Part shown: positions 1 through 10,100 of the stretch, piece by piece
Position numbering within the stretch: position 1 is the stretch's first letter
Layout of the letters: the number at the start of each line of letters is the position of its first letter
From: Corynebacterium stationis
Lineage (GTDB): Bacteria > Actinomycetota > Actinomycetes > Mycobacteriales > Mycobacteriaceae
Assembly: GCF_001941345.1 (NCBI RefSeq)
Contig: NZ_CP009251.1
Coordinates: forward strand, 930,001-994,000
Reading direction: 5' to 3'
Length of the DNA: 64,000 bases
Translations under genes and position numbers: made by a program
The notes under the pieces: generated by a model
Told to the model about the DNA's origin: nothing
The model's input: the letters and a program-made list of their open reading frames with translations, nothing else
Database searches by the model: none

Positions 1-419
1 ATAAAGCGCGCACCATTGCGAATAAGGTTAATCGCGGTGGTTATGGCCTCAAAAGAGTAGGTCCGCGTTTCGCCTAAGACTACAAACTCAGGATCGTTAT
101 CCGTAAGAATCCAGCCTTCCTCGTGCAGCGCAGTCGTCAGTCCGGACTCGCCGATGACAAAGGCAGTGCGGCCGGTGGATTGCTGGGATAGGAACTTCGC
201 CGTCGCCAACGCAGAGGTCCAGATTTTCTCCGGCGCAATATCTAAGCCCTGCGACTTCAACCGCGCGGAGAGGTCTCGCGCGGTCGCCATGGAGTTATTG
301 GTCAGCACCATGAACTTAATGTCATTGTCTTTTAAGGTCTGCAGGAATTTATCTGCACCGGGAACCATCTCACCTTCTTTGATGAGCACGCCGTCCATGT
401 CAGAAAGGTAAGAAATCAT
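1..419 (-). CDS. HAD-family phosphatase, NagD-like (partial, cut by left edge)
   Basis: The N-terminal 139 residues are present; the gene runs off the left edge. The protein opens with a HAD motif I (SDMDGVLI, both Asp present), followed by motif II in LTNNS. This is the NagD/p-nitrophenylphosphatase type of HAD hydrolase, which dephosphorylates small phospho-compounds in the cytoplasm; the substrate is unknown. The start ATG overlaps the stop of the upstream acyl carrier protein gene (ATGA), so the two are translationally coupled in one operon. I recall the same acyl carrier/HAD pair in C. glutamicum. Confidence 0.85.
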   Translation of the reverse strand, partial: MISYLSDMDGVLIKEGEMVPGADKFLQTLKDNDIKFMVLTNNSMATARDLSARLKSQGLDIAPEKIWTSALATAKFLSQQSTGRTAFVIGESGLTTALHEEGWILTDNDPEFVVLGETRTYSFEAITTAINLIRNGARF

Positions 420-709
420 TGGTGTGCCTCCACAAATTTGGCTACATCGTCAAGCGTTTCAAGCGCTTGTGCATCGGATTCTTCAAAAACTACGCCCAAA
501 CGATCTTCGGCCCGCACGGCAAATTCGATCATATTCAATGAGGTCAAACCCACATCAGCCAAGCGGCGGTCAGGAAGAAGCTCTTCCGTGTCTTCTCCGG
601 TAATCTCGGAAATGAGCGCCAGATATTCTGGTACCCCGGATTTAGCGGTGGAGGCTTGCGGCTGGCCTTGCAGGTGAGCGCGTAATTGAGCACTGAGGTC
701 ATTGGACAT
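416..709 (-). CDS. acpM: Free-standing acyl carrier protein
   Basis: 97 residues, the usual size of an acyl carrier protein. A phosphopantetheine attachment site is seen at Ser57 in the segment GLTSLNMIEF, where the usual DSL is TSL; the following helix (EDRLGVVFEE) resembles mycobacterial AcpM. Residues 1-25 are a polar, probably disordered extension. Corynebacteria make fatty acids with multidomain FAS-I, so a discrete carrier protein has no obvious synthase partner here. It overlaps the HAD phosphatase start by 4 nt and is divergent from the alpha/beta hydrolase. The family is certain; the symbol rests on similarity to AcpM and the role is unknown. Confidence 0.85.
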   Translation of the reverse strand: MSNDLSAQLRAHLQGQPQASTAKSGVPEYLALISEITGEDTEELLPDRRLADVGLTSLNMIEFAVRAEDRLGVVFEESDAQALETLDDVAKFVEAHQ

Positions 710-731
710 GGCTTCAAGTCTAGCTTCTACA

Positions 732-1754
732 ATGGATGTCCATATGTATCAACGAAATAGGATTGCGGCGGGGTTTCGCGGGCAGCGCCGGAAAAACCGT
801 TCCGCGCAGCGCCTTGTGTATCAGCGATTGCATGATCATGAAACATCACCTGGGCTGCGAAATCTTGATGCCACTGGGGAAGTGGACAATGATGGTGTAG
901 ATATCGCATGGTTTGAGGTGGGCAATCCCGATGCCGATGTCACGGTGGTTTTTATCCACGGATATTGCCTCTCCTCGGAGGCGTGGTGTGACCAGGTAGA
1001 GCATCTGCGTCCTCGTAGCGACGTTCGCAGTTTGCTTGTCGATGTCCGCGGTCACGGACTTTCTTCTCGCGTCGCGGCGAAATCCTGCACCATTGATGGT
1101 GCGGCCGATGACGTGCTCGCTGTGATTTTAGAGCGATTGCCGAAAAACGGCGGGCGCATCGTGGTAGTGGGGCATTCTTTGGGCGGGATGATCGCGCTGA
1201 ATCTGATTCGCCGTGCTCCTGAGGATATTTTTGAGCGTATTTTCGGCGCTTTGCTGATTTCGACGTCGATGCGTCGGTTCTCCGATAAAGGTGTAACCCG
1301 CATCTTGCAATCTAAGCTCGCGAAGTCGTTATATTCAGCCATCGATCGCGTGCCGGATAAATTCAACCGCATTCGTTTTGCAGCCGCGCAAGTTATAGCT
1401 CCCACCATCGCCGCGCTAGTTGCGGGCTTTCCACAAATGGAGCGTTTGCAATTCCACGCCGCCATGTTGCTGGACACACCTTTGGCGAGCTTCGTCGGTT
1501 ATTTTGATGACTTGACTGAGCATGAAGAATTCGCTGCTCAAGACTGTTTACAAAAAATTCGAGGGCAAGCGGTGATTGGTTCCATGGATATCGTCACGCC
1601 CATGAGTCAGTCAGAGCTTATCAGCGAGAAGTGGGGCAACGGCGATCTCAAAGTTATTGAGGGATCTGGTCACATGGTGATTTTGGAAGAACCGGGGCAA
1701 ATCTCGCAGGCTTTAGACGAAGTGCTTGCCGAAGTCTCGCCCCGGCTTCCCTAG
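732..1754 (+). CDS. Alpha/beta hydrolase
   Basis: 340 residues with an alpha/beta-hydrolase fold. The nucleophile elbow GHSLGG places the nucleophile at Ser149; the acid is probably Asp286 (GSMDIVTP) and the base His314 (GSGHM). An oxyanion-loop segment FIHGY is near residue 75 and DVRGHG near 105. ATG at 732 is preferred over 702 because 702 lies inside the divergent acyl carrier gene; 744 is also possible. The substrate is unknown (ester, lactone or thioester are all plausible). The gene is divergent from the acyl carrier/HAD pair, so it may share their regulation, but it also sits just upstream of the thi leader. Confidence 0.85.
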   Translation: MDVHMYQRNRIAAGFRGQRRKNRSAQRLVYQRLHDHETSPGLRNLDATGEVDNDGVDIAWFEVGNPDADVTVVFIHGYCLSSEAWCDQVEHLRPRSDVRSLLVDVRGHGLSSRVAAKSCTIDGAADDVLAVILERLPKNGGRIVVVGHSLGGMIALNLIRRAPEDIFERIFGALLISTSMRRFSDKGVTRILQSKLAKSLYSAIDRVPDKFNRIRFAAAQVIAPTIAALVAGFPQMERLQFHAAMLLDTPLASFVGYFDDLTEHEEFAAQDCLQKIRGQAVIGSMDIVTPMSQSELISEKWGNGDLKVIEGSGHMVILEEPGQISQALDEVLAEVSPRLP

Positions 1755-1810
1755 GAATTTCCTTAGGCCTTGTTGACAAAACTAGTTTCTCGCGCTTGAC
1801 TGGTTTCCAA

Positions 1811-1910
1811 TACCTCAACGGGTGCCCAATGCATTGGGCTGAGATGAACGCTGACGCAGCGTTGGACCGTTTGAACCTGTCTGGTTAACACCGTCGAAGG
1901 AAGCGAGGAC
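1811..1910 (+). promoter_or_regulatory. TPP riboswitch (THI element)
   Basis: The conserved thi-box elements occur in order: GGGTGCCC near 1820, the pyrimidine-sensing GGGCTGAGA at 1837-1845, GAACCTG at 1873-1879, and TGGTTAACACC followed by GAAGGAAG to about 1902. This is the canonical TPP aptamer. The last segment runs directly into the purine-rich ribosome-binding region before the GTG of thiE at 1915, and no U-run terminator lies between. Control is therefore probably translational (sequestering of the ribosome site when TPP binds). It should control the whole thiE-O-S-G-F operon. Confidence 0.95.
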
Positions 1911-1914
1911 ATCG

Positions 1915-2607
1915 GTGAACTATCCTGCCCACCTTGATTTACGCTGCTATGTAGTTACTGGTTCAGGCACAGACGATGACATTGTGGCAACTGCTGCTAG
2001 GGCCGCCGCGGGTGGCGCTGGAGTCATCCAAGTCCGGTCCAAACCGATTACTGCCGCGCGCCTTTTGGGCTTGGCGGAAAAAGTAGCATTGGCGGTCGCC
2101 GAGGTAAACCCTGATGCAAAGACACTTATCGATGACCGCGTCGACACCGCTGCTATTTTAATGCGCCGCGGGATTCCCATTTACGGCGTGCACGTTGGCC
2201 AAGAAGATATCCCAGTTGCAGCAGTACGCGAGCTGCTTGGACCCGATGCGATTATCGGGCTGACCACGGGAACAGCAGACCTTATTCGGCAAGCCAATGC
2301 CTATGCGGACATCCTCGATTATGTCGGCGCTGGGCCTTTCCGTCCCACGCCGACCAAAGACTCGGGGCGCAAACCTATTGGGCTTTCCGGCTACCCGGAA
2401 TTGGTGGAACTTTCACAGCTGCCGATCGTTGCCATTGGCGACGTCCAGCCGACAGATGTGCGTGACCTTGCAGCGACAGGTATCTCGGGAGTGGCCATGG
2501 TGCGTGCTTTTAGCGAAGCACATAAAACCGGCTCGGCCACGCAAGTTGCCGAGCAAGTAATTGCCGATTTCAAGGTTGGAGCGCAAGCAATGGGGGTGCG
2601 AGCGTGA
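1915..2607 (+). CDS. thiE: Thiamine-phosphate synthase
   Basis: 230 residues, the normal ThiE length. It joins HMP-pyrophosphate and the carboxylated thiazole phosphate to give thiamine monophosphate. Diagnostic segments are IQVRSKP near residue 40, the Mg-pyrophosphate region DRVD near 78, and GPFRPTPTKDSG near 143. The GTG start at 1915 follows GAAGGAAGCGAGG at the end of the TPP riboswitch. It is first in a five-gene operon and overlaps thiO by 4 nt (GTGA). Confidence 0.95.
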   Translation: MNYPAHLDLRCYVVTGSGTDDDIVATAARAAAGGAGVIQVRSKPITAARLLGLAEKVALAVAEVNPDAKTLIDDRVDTAAILMRRGIPIYGVHVGQEDIPVAAVRELLGPDAIIGLTTGTADLIRQANAYADILDYVGAGPFRPTPTKDSGRKPIGLSGYPELVELSQLPIVAIGDVQPTDVRDLAATGISGVAMVRAFSEAHKTGSATQVAEQVIADFKVGAQAMGVRA

Positions 2608-3737
2608 GCCGGCACGCGGTAGTGATCGGCGGCGGCATCATTGGGCTTGCGACCTGCTTTGAATTCCAAGAAGCAGGTTTTGAGGTCACGCTCATTGACC
2701 CCGATCCGATTTCCGGAGCCACGCATCACGCCGGCGGCATGCTGGCTCCCACGGCGGAGGTGCAGTACCAGCAGCATGAGCTCGTGCCGCTCATGCGCGA
2801 GTCTGCCCAGCTGTACCCAGACTTAATCCGACGCGTTGGCCAGCACACCGATTTGCCGACCGGTTATCGCACCGAAGGCACGCTGCTTATCGGTGCCGAT
2901 AGAGCAGACGGGCAACATCTCACTGAGCTCATCGAATATATGAAAGCAGCGGACCTGGACATTGAGCCGCTGACTACTCGCCACGCACGGCAGCTCGAGC
3001 CAGGACTATCGCCACGCATTGTGAAAGTTGCTGCTATCGACGGGGACCACCAACTTGACCCGCGTCTCTTTGCGCGCGCTCTTTATGACGCAGTGCTTTC
3101 TCGCGGCGCACAGCACATTCGCGAGGCCGTTGAAACCATCACACCGCAGGCCGTGGGACTGACATCGGGCAAGCGCGTTGCGGTGGAATCCACGGGCGTC
3201 GTTGTCCTAGCCGCTGGTTTAGGGGCTGCAAAAATCACGGGCTGGTTCGATGGAGAGCATCCTTTGCAGCTCCGCCCTGTCTACGGCGATATTGTGCGCG
3301 TGCGGGTGCCGGAAGCGCTGCAGCCGCTGACCAACTGCGTTATCCGCGGATTCGTGGAAGATCGGCCCATCTATGTCATCCCGCGTGATGATGGCACCGT
3401 CACCATCGGCGCCACCAGCCGCGAAGATTCGCCGCACCCACGCACTTCTGCCATCCATGACCTTCTGCGTGATGCGATTCGCGTGGTGCCGGGAATAGAA
3501 GAAACTGAATTTCTAGAAGCCACCTGCGGTGCGCGTCCGGGCACCCCGGACGATTTGCCGTACTTGGGTTTGGTGCGCGAGGGCCTGATTATTTCGACTG
3601 GGTATTTCCGCCATGGCATTTTGCTGGCAGCTTTAGGCGCGAAATCCGCGGTGGAGCTTGCCACCGGTCAGGAGGCATCGACAAGCGTTGCGGCATGTAA
3701 CCCTTTTCGGCACGCAGCAAGCACAATCAACGTCTAA
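2604..3737 (+). CDS. thiO: Glycine oxidase ThiO
   Basis: 377 residues of the D-amino-acid-oxidase/glycine-oxidase fold. The N-terminal FAD-binding Rossmann motif is GGGIIGLATCFE (residues about 8-19). The C-terminal substrate/FAD segment includes GARPGTPDDLPYLG and STGYFRHGILLA. ThiO oxidises glycine to dehydroglycine (iminoacetate), the C2-N unit of the thiazole ring in aerobes that lack ThiH. The GTG start overlaps the thiE stop. Position between thiE and thiS supports the assignment. Confidence 0.95.
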   Translation: MSRHAVVIGGGIIGLATCFEFQEAGFEVTLIDPDPISGATHHAGGMLAPTAEVQYQQHELVPLMRESAQLYPDLIRRVGQHTDLPTGYRTEGTLLIGADRADGQHLTELIEYMKAADLDIEPLTTRHARQLEPGLSPRIVKVAAIDGDHQLDPRLFARALYDAVLSRGAQHIREAVETITPQAVGLTSGKRVAVESTGVVVLAAGLGAAKITGWFDGEHPLQLRPVYGDIVRVRVPEALQPLTNCVIRGFVEDRPIYVIPRDDGTVTIGATSREDSPHPRTSAIHDLLRDAIRVVPGIEETEFLEATCGARPGTPDDLPYLGLVREGLIISTGYFRHGILLAALGAKSAVELATGQEASTSVAACNPFRHAASTINV

Positions 3738-3756
3738 TTTTTCAAGGAGATTTTTA

Positions 3757-3954
3757 GTGATTACCTTTAATTTCAATGGCGAGATGGTTGAAACTCAGCC
3801 GCAGAGTATCGAGCAGTTCATAAATGAGCGCATCGGTAGCGATAAAGGCGTAGCGGTCGCTGTGGGCGGGGCAGTGGTTCCACGCTCGCAGTGGGACAGG
3901 GATATCCAGCCCGGCGATGCCGTTGACGTTCTTACTGCAGTACAAGGCGGCTAG
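3757..3954 (+). CDS. thiS: Sulfur carrier protein ThiS
   Basis: 65 residues with the ubiquitin-like beta-grasp pattern and the obligatory C-terminal Gly-Gly (AVQGG at the end). ThiF adenylates this terminus, which is then thiocarboxylated to give the sulfur donor for ThiG. The GTG at 3757 follows a strong AAGGAGA at 3744-3750; the reading frame is open farther upstream, but the ribosome site and family length decide this start. It lies 3 nt before thiG. Confidence 0.95.
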   Translation: MITFNFNGEMVETQPQSIEQFINERIGSDKGVAVAVGGAVVPRSQWDRDIQPGDAVDVLTAVQGG

Positions 3955-4739
<785 letters not shown>

Positions 4740-4740
<1 letters not shown>

Positions 4741-5849
4741 TGGCCCTGCCTGATTATGAACTACGCCGCATCGCCCGGCACTTGGCCCTGCCCGGATTTG
4801 GGCTGGAACAACAAAAACGCCTTCACAATGCGCATGTTTTAGTCATCGGCGCCGGCGGATTGGGATGTCCGTTGATGCAATCTTTGGCATCGGCAGGCGT
4901 TGGCACGATTACGGTGATTGATGATGACACCGTGGATATCACCAATATCCACCGCCAGATTCTTTTCGGCGCGGATGATGTGGGCAAGCTGAAAGTCGAA
5001 GTTGCTGCGCAGCGCCTAGAAGAACTCCAACCTGGTATTACCGTCAACGCTTTAGCTCAGCGTCTTAACACGGACAATGCTGTGGAGCTGGTGGGTTCTG
5101 TTGACCTGGTACTCGATGGCTCTGATTCTTTTAGCACCAAATACCTGGTGGCTGATGCAGCGGAGATAACCGGCACGCCATTGATTTGGGCAACGGTGCT
5201 GCGCTTTCATGGCGACCTGGCGCTATTTCACTCCGGCCCGAACTTCCGCGGCGTCGGTCTGCGCGACCTCTTCCCCGACCAACCTGATGCCAACTCCGTG
5301 CCCGATTGCGCGACCGCCGGCGTGCTCGGCGCAACCACGGCGACCATGGGTGCCTTGATGGCAACCCATGCCATTGGATACTTAAGCGGGATTGGCGCAA
5401 CGGAACCGGGGGAAATACTCAGCTATGATGCTTTTCCGCCGATGACGCGAACCTTTAAAGTAGCTGCTGACCCGGAGCGGCCTTTGGCCACTGAGCTACT
5501 TCGCACCTACGGCGCCGCGGAGAGCCAAGCCTGCGCTTTAACAACGCGCGCTGCAGAACTGCTTGGCCAAGCTCGGCGCGGGGAATGCATCGCCGTAGAT
5601 ATTCGCGAACCACACGAAGTAATGCTGGCTGATTTACCGGCAGAGATTACAACGCAGAAGCTGCCGTTGAGCTCCATCAACTCCGACGATGAGGTAGCTG
5701 ACTTCTTCTCCCAACTAGGAGACAGCCAGGTCTTGGTTTACTGCGCGGCCGGACAGCGCAGCAAAAACTTCGTGGAACGCTACCAAGCGGTTGCTCAGCG
5801 CACCGGGGTTGTTCTAGAAAGCCTGCCTGGTGGTGTCAACGGGCTATAG
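4740..5849 (+). CDS. thiF: ThiF adenylyltransferase with C-terminal rhodanese domain
   Basis: 369 residues. The N-terminal E1/ThiF/MoeB-like domain has the ATP loop GAGGLGCP near residue 39 and the Arg finger region NIHRQILFG. The region around PDCATAGVLG corresponds to the catalytic-Cys loop. The C-terminal rhodanese domain (about 270-369) starts VDIREPHEV and has the active loop YCAAGQRSKNF. It adenylates ThiS and probably also delivers sulfur. The paired CxxC zinc cysteines common in MoeB/ThiF are not seen. Start is ATG at 4740, overlapping the thiG stop; GTG at 4737 is the alternative. Last gene of the thi operon. Confidence 0.9.
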
Positions 5850-6186
5850 CGGCGGTTTTAGAAGGCGTTGTCATCGAAGCTCCAGTGCGTTGCTGGTTGG
5901 CCTTCGACCACGGTGAGGCGGCCCCGGTTCTTAGATTTCAATTATTTTCACAATTATAGAGCAAGCTTTCTGGGCGGAAAAGCTATGCGATTGCAGTGTT
6001 CGTTTGCGTGAGCATATTCGGCCGACGGAACCGCCGGTAGACAAAGCCTTGGCGTTGATATTTCAAATTCCGTCGTACGGCGAAAAGCAAAGCGCCTGTG
6101 CTTCTAAAGGAGAAGCACAGGCGCTTTTTCGCTATTCGACGATTGTGCAGCAGCCACGAGGGACTATCGTGTCGAATATGAGAGCC
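5850..6186. other. Gap between thiF and aceE with a possible minus-strand coding scrap
   Basis: Two things are seen. On the minus strand about 5866-5943 there is a 26-codon open stretch ending in a stop (GRLTVVEGQPATHWSFDDN is part of it), preceded on that strand by a TATAAT at 5953-5958. It reads like protein but I do not recognise it; it may be the tail of a lost gene. The other item is the aceE terminator hairpin, listed separately. Confidence 0.35.
6089..6129 (-). terminator. Rho-independent terminator of aceE (bidirectional form)
   Basis: A 17-bp perfect stem (AAAGCGCCTGTGCTTCT and its complement, 6089-6105 and 6111-6127) with a 5-nt loop, flanked by T-rich sequence on both strands. It lies 58 nt beyond the aceE stop and could also stop read-through from the thi operon. 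Confidence 0.9.
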
Positions 6187-8949
6187 TTAGTCGATGGCAG
6201 GAGCCTCGGTGGTATCTACCGTTGCGGTTGGGTCATCAAGCTTGAGGTCCTTAGCAGCCTTTTCAACTACTGAACGCTCAACCTTGCCATCGCGAGCCAA
6301 GCCTTCTAGTACAGCAACGACCACAGACTCAGCATCCGAATTGAAGAAACGACGAGCCGCAGCGCGGGTATCGGCGAAGCCGAAGCCGTCGGTACCCAAA
6401 GCAACATAGGTGCCAGGGACGTACGGACGAATCTGCTCGTGCAGGTCGGAGACGAAGTCGGAAACGCCGACGAACGGGCCTTCGACAGATTCCAGCTGCT
6501 TGGTCACAAATGGCTTTGCTGGCTCAGCGCCGTGCTGCAAAGCTTCCTTGTTCAAGCGCTTACCTTCACGCGCCAGCTCAACCCAAGAAGTGACAGAGAA
6601 GAGGTTAGTCTTCACACCGTATTCCTCATCCAGAATCTTCTGCGCACGCAGGGACTCGTGGACACCGACACCGGAGGCCAAGATGTTGGCTTCCAAGTCG
6701 CCATTGCCGACAGTGTTGAATTGGTAGATGCCGCGGTGCAGGCCTTCGACATCCAGGTTCTCTGGCTCTGCTGGCTGGTGTACAGGCTCGTTGTACACAG
6801 TGAGGTAGTACATGACACTCTCACCATTTTCACCGTACATACGGTCAATACCACGTGTAACCAGGTGTGCAATCTCGTAGCCGAAAGCTGGGTCGTATTG
6901 CAGAACCGAAGGGTTGGTCGACGCCAAGACAGGGGAGTGTCCATCCATGTGCTGCAGGCCCTCACCGGTCAGGGTGGTGCGGCCAGCGGTTGCTCCGATG
7001 ATGAAGCCACGTGCCATCTGGTCTGCAGCTGCCCAGAATGCGTCGCCGGTGCGCTGGAAACCGAACATCGAGTAGAAGATGTACAGCGGAATCATTGGCT
7101 CACCGTGGGTGGCATATGAGGTTGCTGCCGCGGTGAACGATGCCACAGCACCAGCTTCCGAAATGCCTTCGTGCATAATCTGGCCATCGGTTGCCTCGCG
7201 GTAGCTCAGCATCAAGTCGTGGTCGACTGGCACGTAGTTTTGGCCACGTGGATTCCAAATCTTCAAGGTTGGGAACCAGGAGTCCATACCGAAGGTACGA
7301 GCCTCATCCGGGATGATTGGAACTACGCGCTTGCCCAGTTCCTTATCACGCATGACTTCCTTGAACGTACGAACCAAAGCCATGGTGGTAGCAACTTCTT
7401 GCTTACCAGAGCCCTTGCGAACGCTCTTGAGCTTATCGATGCTCGGTGCCTGCAATGGAGTGAAGTTAACACGACGCTCCGGCAGGAAGCCGCCGAGTTC
7501 TTTACGACGTTCCAGCATGTACTTAATTTCTGGCGCATCATTGCCAGGGTGGTAGTACGGAGGAACCGCTGGGTCCTTCTCCAAAGCCTCATCGGAGATT
7601 GGAATGCCCTGCTTATCGCGGAAGCTCTTGAGGTCTTCCAAGGTTAGCTTCTTCATCTGGTGGGTCGCGTTGCGGCCCTCGAAGTTGTGGCCCAGACCGT
7701 AGCCTTTAATGGTAAAGGCCAAGATGACGGTTGGCTTGCCGGTGCCCTTGTTTTCCATGACGTGGTTGTAGGCAGCGTAAATCTTGCGGTAGTCGTGACC
7801 ACCGCGGCGTAGCGCCCAAATCTCGTCATCGGTCATGTCTTCAACCAGCTTCAAGGTTCGCTCATCGCGACCGAAGAACTCCTTGCGCACATATGCGCCG
7901 TCGTTAGCCTTGAAGGTTTGGTAGTCACCATCAGAAGTGGTGTTCATGATGTGGACAAGTGCGCCATCCTTGTCTGCTTCGAGCAGCTTGTCCCATGCGC
8001 GACCCCATACGATCTTGGTGACGTCCCAGCCAGCGCCGCGGAAGAAGGACTCCAGCTCCTGGATAATCTGGGTGTTACCACGTACAGGGCCGTCAAGACG
8101 CTGCAAGTTACAGTTAATAACAAAGGTCAGGTTGTCCAGCTCGTAGAGCGTTGCCTGGTGGATAGCGCCGCGTGATTCTGGTTCATCCATCTCACCGTCG
8201 CCCAAGAATGCCCAGACGTGCTGATCGGAGGTATCCTTAATACCGCGCATCTGCAAGTACTTGTTAAAGCGTGCTTGGTAGATAGCGTTGATTGGGCCTA
8301 AGCCCATGGATACGGTTGGAAATTCCCAGAACCATTCCATGCCATGTGGGTGAGGGTAGGAAGGCAGGCCATTGCCTGGGCCACGGGAGACTTCCTGGCG
8401 GAAACCGTCGAGGTCATTTTCATCCAAACGGCCTTCCATGAAAGCACGTGCATACACACCTGGGGAAGCGTGGCCCTGGAAGAAGACCTGGTCGCCGCCT
8501 GATGGATCGTCTTTGCCGCGGAAGAAGTGGTTGAAACCAACTTCATATAGCGGCGCCGCACCCGCGTAGGTGGAAATGTGTCCACCGACGCCAATGCCCG
8601 GACGCTGTCCACGGTGCACCATGACTGCAGCGTTCCAGCGGATCCAACGACGGTAACGCTTTTCCAGTTCCTCATCGCCAGGGAACTCTGGTTCCATGGT
8701 GGTAGGGATGGTGTTAACAAAGTCGCTGGACGTGAGTGAAGGAAGGGGCACGCGCTTTGCGGTTGCGCGCTCCAAGAGGCGCAGCATCAGAAAGCGTGCC
8801 CGCTCGGTGGATGTTTCATCCAGCAAGCCATCGAGCGATTCCAGCCACTCTTTAGTTTCCTCTGGGTCACTGTCGTGCAGGTACGAGGCAACGCCGTCGC
8901 GAATGAGTGGGAAATTGGAATCGCCCTGTAGGGCATCCTTTTCAGCCAT
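6187..8949 (-). CDS. aceE: Pyruvate dehydrogenase E1 component
   Basis: 920 residues of the homodimeric AceE type, close to the C. glutamicum protein over the full length (about 922 residues there). It decarboxylates pyruvate with TPP and reductively acetylates the lipoyl domains of AceF. The TPP/Mg motif [10 protein letters not shown] begins near residue 228 and continues to [37 protein letters not shown] and [12 protein letters not shown] are further hallmarks. ATG at 8949 follows AGGAGG at 8-9 nt, and the frame is open for 37 more codons upstream without support. Monocistronic, divergent from the DUF3052 gene across a 274-bp region. In C. glutamicum aceE is under RamB/GlxR-type control; no convincing site is seen here. 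Confidence 0.98.
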   Translation of the reverse strand: MAEKDALQGDSNFPLIRDGVASYLHDSDPEETKEWLESLDGLLDETSTERARFLMLRLLERATAKRVPLPSLTSSDFVNTIPTTMEPEFPGDEELEKRYRRWIRWNAAVMVHRGQRPGIGVGGHISTYAGAAPLYEVGFNHFFRGKDDPSGGDQVFFQGHASPGVYARAFMEGRLDENDLDGFRQEVSRGPGNGLPSYPHPHGMEWFWEFPTVSMGLGPINAIYQARFNKYLQMRGIKDTSDQHVWAFLGDGEMDEPESRGAIHQATLYELDNLTFVINCNLQRLDGPVRGNTQIIQELESFFRGAGWDVTKIVWGRAWDKLLEADKDGALVHIMNTTSDGDYQTFKANDGAYVRKEFFGRDERTLKLVEDMTDDEIWALRRGGHDYRKIYAAYNHVMENKGTGKPTVILAFTIKGYGLGHNFEGRNATHQMKKLTLEDLKSFRDKQGIPISDEALEKDPAVPPYYHPGNDAPEIKYMLERRKELGGFLPERRVNFTPLQAPSIDKLKSVRKGSGKQEVATTMALVRTFKEVMRDKELGKRVVPIIPDEARTFGMDSWFPTLKIWNPRGQNYVPVDHDLMLSYREATDGQIMHEGISEAGAVASFTAAATSYATHGEPMIPLYIFYSMFGFQRTGDAFWAAADQMARGFIIGATAGRTTLTGEGLQHMDGHSPVLASTNPSVLQYDPAFGYEIAHLVTRGIDRMYGENGESVMYYLTVYNEPVHQPAEPENLDVEGLHRGIYQFNTVGNGDLEANILASGVGVHESLRAQKILDEEYGVKTNLFSVTSWVELAREGKRLNKEALQHGAEPAKPFVTKQLESVEGPFVGVSDFVSDLHEQIRPYVPGTYVALGTDGFGFADTRAAARRFFNSDAESVVVAVLEGLARDGKVERSVVEKAAKDLKLDDPTATVDTTEAPAID

Positions 8950-9223
8950 TCCATGAACCTCCTGGTTAGGTAAAAATGTTTTGTTCTCCACGATACTCGC
9001 AAGTAGGTTACATCGTCGAAAAGTGGTGTGCTTAATCACTAAATATGTCGCGCATTTCACTGTAACTGCGCACGGGTTTGGCGTCAGCCTCTAGCTAAAA
9101 TCGCAGCAATCGATTAACTTTTGGTTGTGTAAGTGAGAAATCTTGCATCTTTAAAGGTAAGGTGCAATGCAATTGCGAAATGATTTCGTAACTTGTTTTC
9201 AATACTAAAGGAGGAATACCACG

Positions 9224-9643
9224 GTGGCTGACGCTACTGGCGTAACCAAAAACTATGCATCCACGCTCGGCATTACTGAGGGCATGATTGCGCTCGAGAC
9301 TGGCTGGGACGAAGACTGCGATCCTGCAATCTCTGAAGCTGTTGAGGCTGTTCTGGGAGAAGACTTTCTAGAAGAAGAGACTGATGAGCTCGTTGACGTG
9401 GTTGTCATGTGGTGGCGCGAAGATGACGGCGATCTCGTGGACGGCTTGGTTGACGCCCTCCGCCCATTGGGTGATGGTGGCACCATTTGGCTGTTGACTC
9501 CTGGTGCAGGAAAACGTGGAACTATTGCTCCAGGTGAAATTTCCGAATCCGCACAATTGGCAGGCCTCGTCCAGACCACCGCAGAGCGTCTCGGTGATTG
9601 GCAGGGCAGCTGCTTGGTCGCGCGCGGCGCGATGAAGAAGTAA
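9224..9643 (+). CDS. DUF3052-family protein
   Basis: 139 residues, matching the actinobacterial DUF3052 family in length and sequence (opening MADATGVTKNYASTLG, central acidic segment DEDCDPAISEAVEAVLG). No enzymatic motif and no membrane segment are visible; function unknown. The GTG start has a strong AAAGGAGG 10 nt upstream. Divergent from aceE and followed by tRNA-Val. Confidence 0.85.
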   Translation: MADATGVTKNYASTLGITEGMIALETGWDEDCDPAISEAVEAVLGEDFLEEETDELVDVVVMWWREDDGDLVDGLVDALRPLGDGGTIWLLTPGAGKRGTIAPGEISESAQLAGLVQTTAERLGDWQGSCLVARGAMKK

Positions 9644-9676
9644 GAATTAGCCGAAAACACCTTCCAGCCAGGCGAT

Positions 9677-9705
9677 TTGTTTAAGTTAGAAGGTGTGGCT
9701 AGTAT
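9677..9705 (+). promoter_or_regulatory. Probable promoter of tRNA-Val
   Basis: TTGTTT at 9677-9682 and TAGTAT at 9700-9705 are separated by 17 nt and end 47 nt before the tRNA. Inferred from sequence only. Confidence 0.5.
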
Positions 9706-9752
9706 TCTAAGAGTGCTCATGAGGAAGCGGAAAGCTTTTAAGAGAGCATGAT

Positions 9753-9825
9753 GCGGCTTTAGCTCAGCTGGAAGAGCAACTGGTTTACACCCAGTAGGTC
9801 GGGGGTTCGATCCCCTCAGGCCGCA
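9753..9825 (+). tRNA. tRNA-Val (anticodon UAC)
   Basis: 73 nt with a complete cloverleaf. The acceptor stem is GCGGCTT/AGGCCGC with one G-T pair; the D arm is AGCTCAGCTGGAAGAGC. The anticodon stem ACTGG/CCAGT encloses loop TTTACAC, so the anticodon is TAC (Val). The T arm is GGGGG-TTCGATC-CCCTC. Discriminator A at 9825; CCA is not encoded. Confidence 0.97.
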
Positions 9826-9832
9826 CAATTTG

Positions 9833-9880
9833 AAATCTCGAGACATCCGTTCTACTCACGGTGTCTCGAGATTTTCTTCT
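9833..9880 (+). terminator. Rho-independent terminator after tRNA-Val
   Basis: A 13-bp perfect stem (AAATCTCGAGACA at 9833-9845 pairing with 9862-9874) followed by TTTTC. It begins 8 nt after the tRNA 3' end. Confidence 0.9.
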
Positions 9881-10100
9881 TCTGGGGGTTTATTTCGAGG
9901 TTGTGGGTCAGCTTCGGTGGATAGATTTGGAAAGCATCTACTGGCGGCGTCAAGTTCGTATTTTCCCAGATTACGCGAGCGTGTGGGTCTATGGCGGTGA
10001 TGTCGTTGGCGAGGCAAACGAGGACGGCTTCAGGGCCGCCGTGTCTTTCGCCGACGTAGAGCTTTTCGGGCTTACCTTCGTAGTGGAATGTGATTTTCCT
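9852..10100 (-). pseudogene. Transposase C-terminal remnant (IS481-like)
   Basis: An 82-codon open stretch on the minus strand, bounded upstream by an in-frame TGA at 10101-10103 and lacking a start. The pattern FHYEGK-x5-VGERHGG-x7-LANDITAID resembles the C-terminal beta domain of IS481/integrase-core transposases (typical form: Y-x-GK...VGRAHAGT...DLDVRVID), ending in a basic tail. Its last codons run into the tRNA-Val terminator. No catalytic DDE part and no terminal inverted repeats are found. Identification is by pattern only; an equally open plus-strand frame exists. Confidence 0.4.

Noticed and set aside
1773..1801. TTGACA as a -35 box for the thi operon
   Set aside because: No acceptable -10 element at 16-18 nt, so the promoter was not called.
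6439..7119. A 226-codon plus-strand frame
   Set aside because: Antisense to aceE; the composition is that of a shadow frame.
8990..9060. Possible GlxR (cAMP-CRP type) site upstream of aceE
   Set aside because: TGTG and CAC half sites are separated by the wrong spacing for the TGTGA-N6-TCACA consensus.
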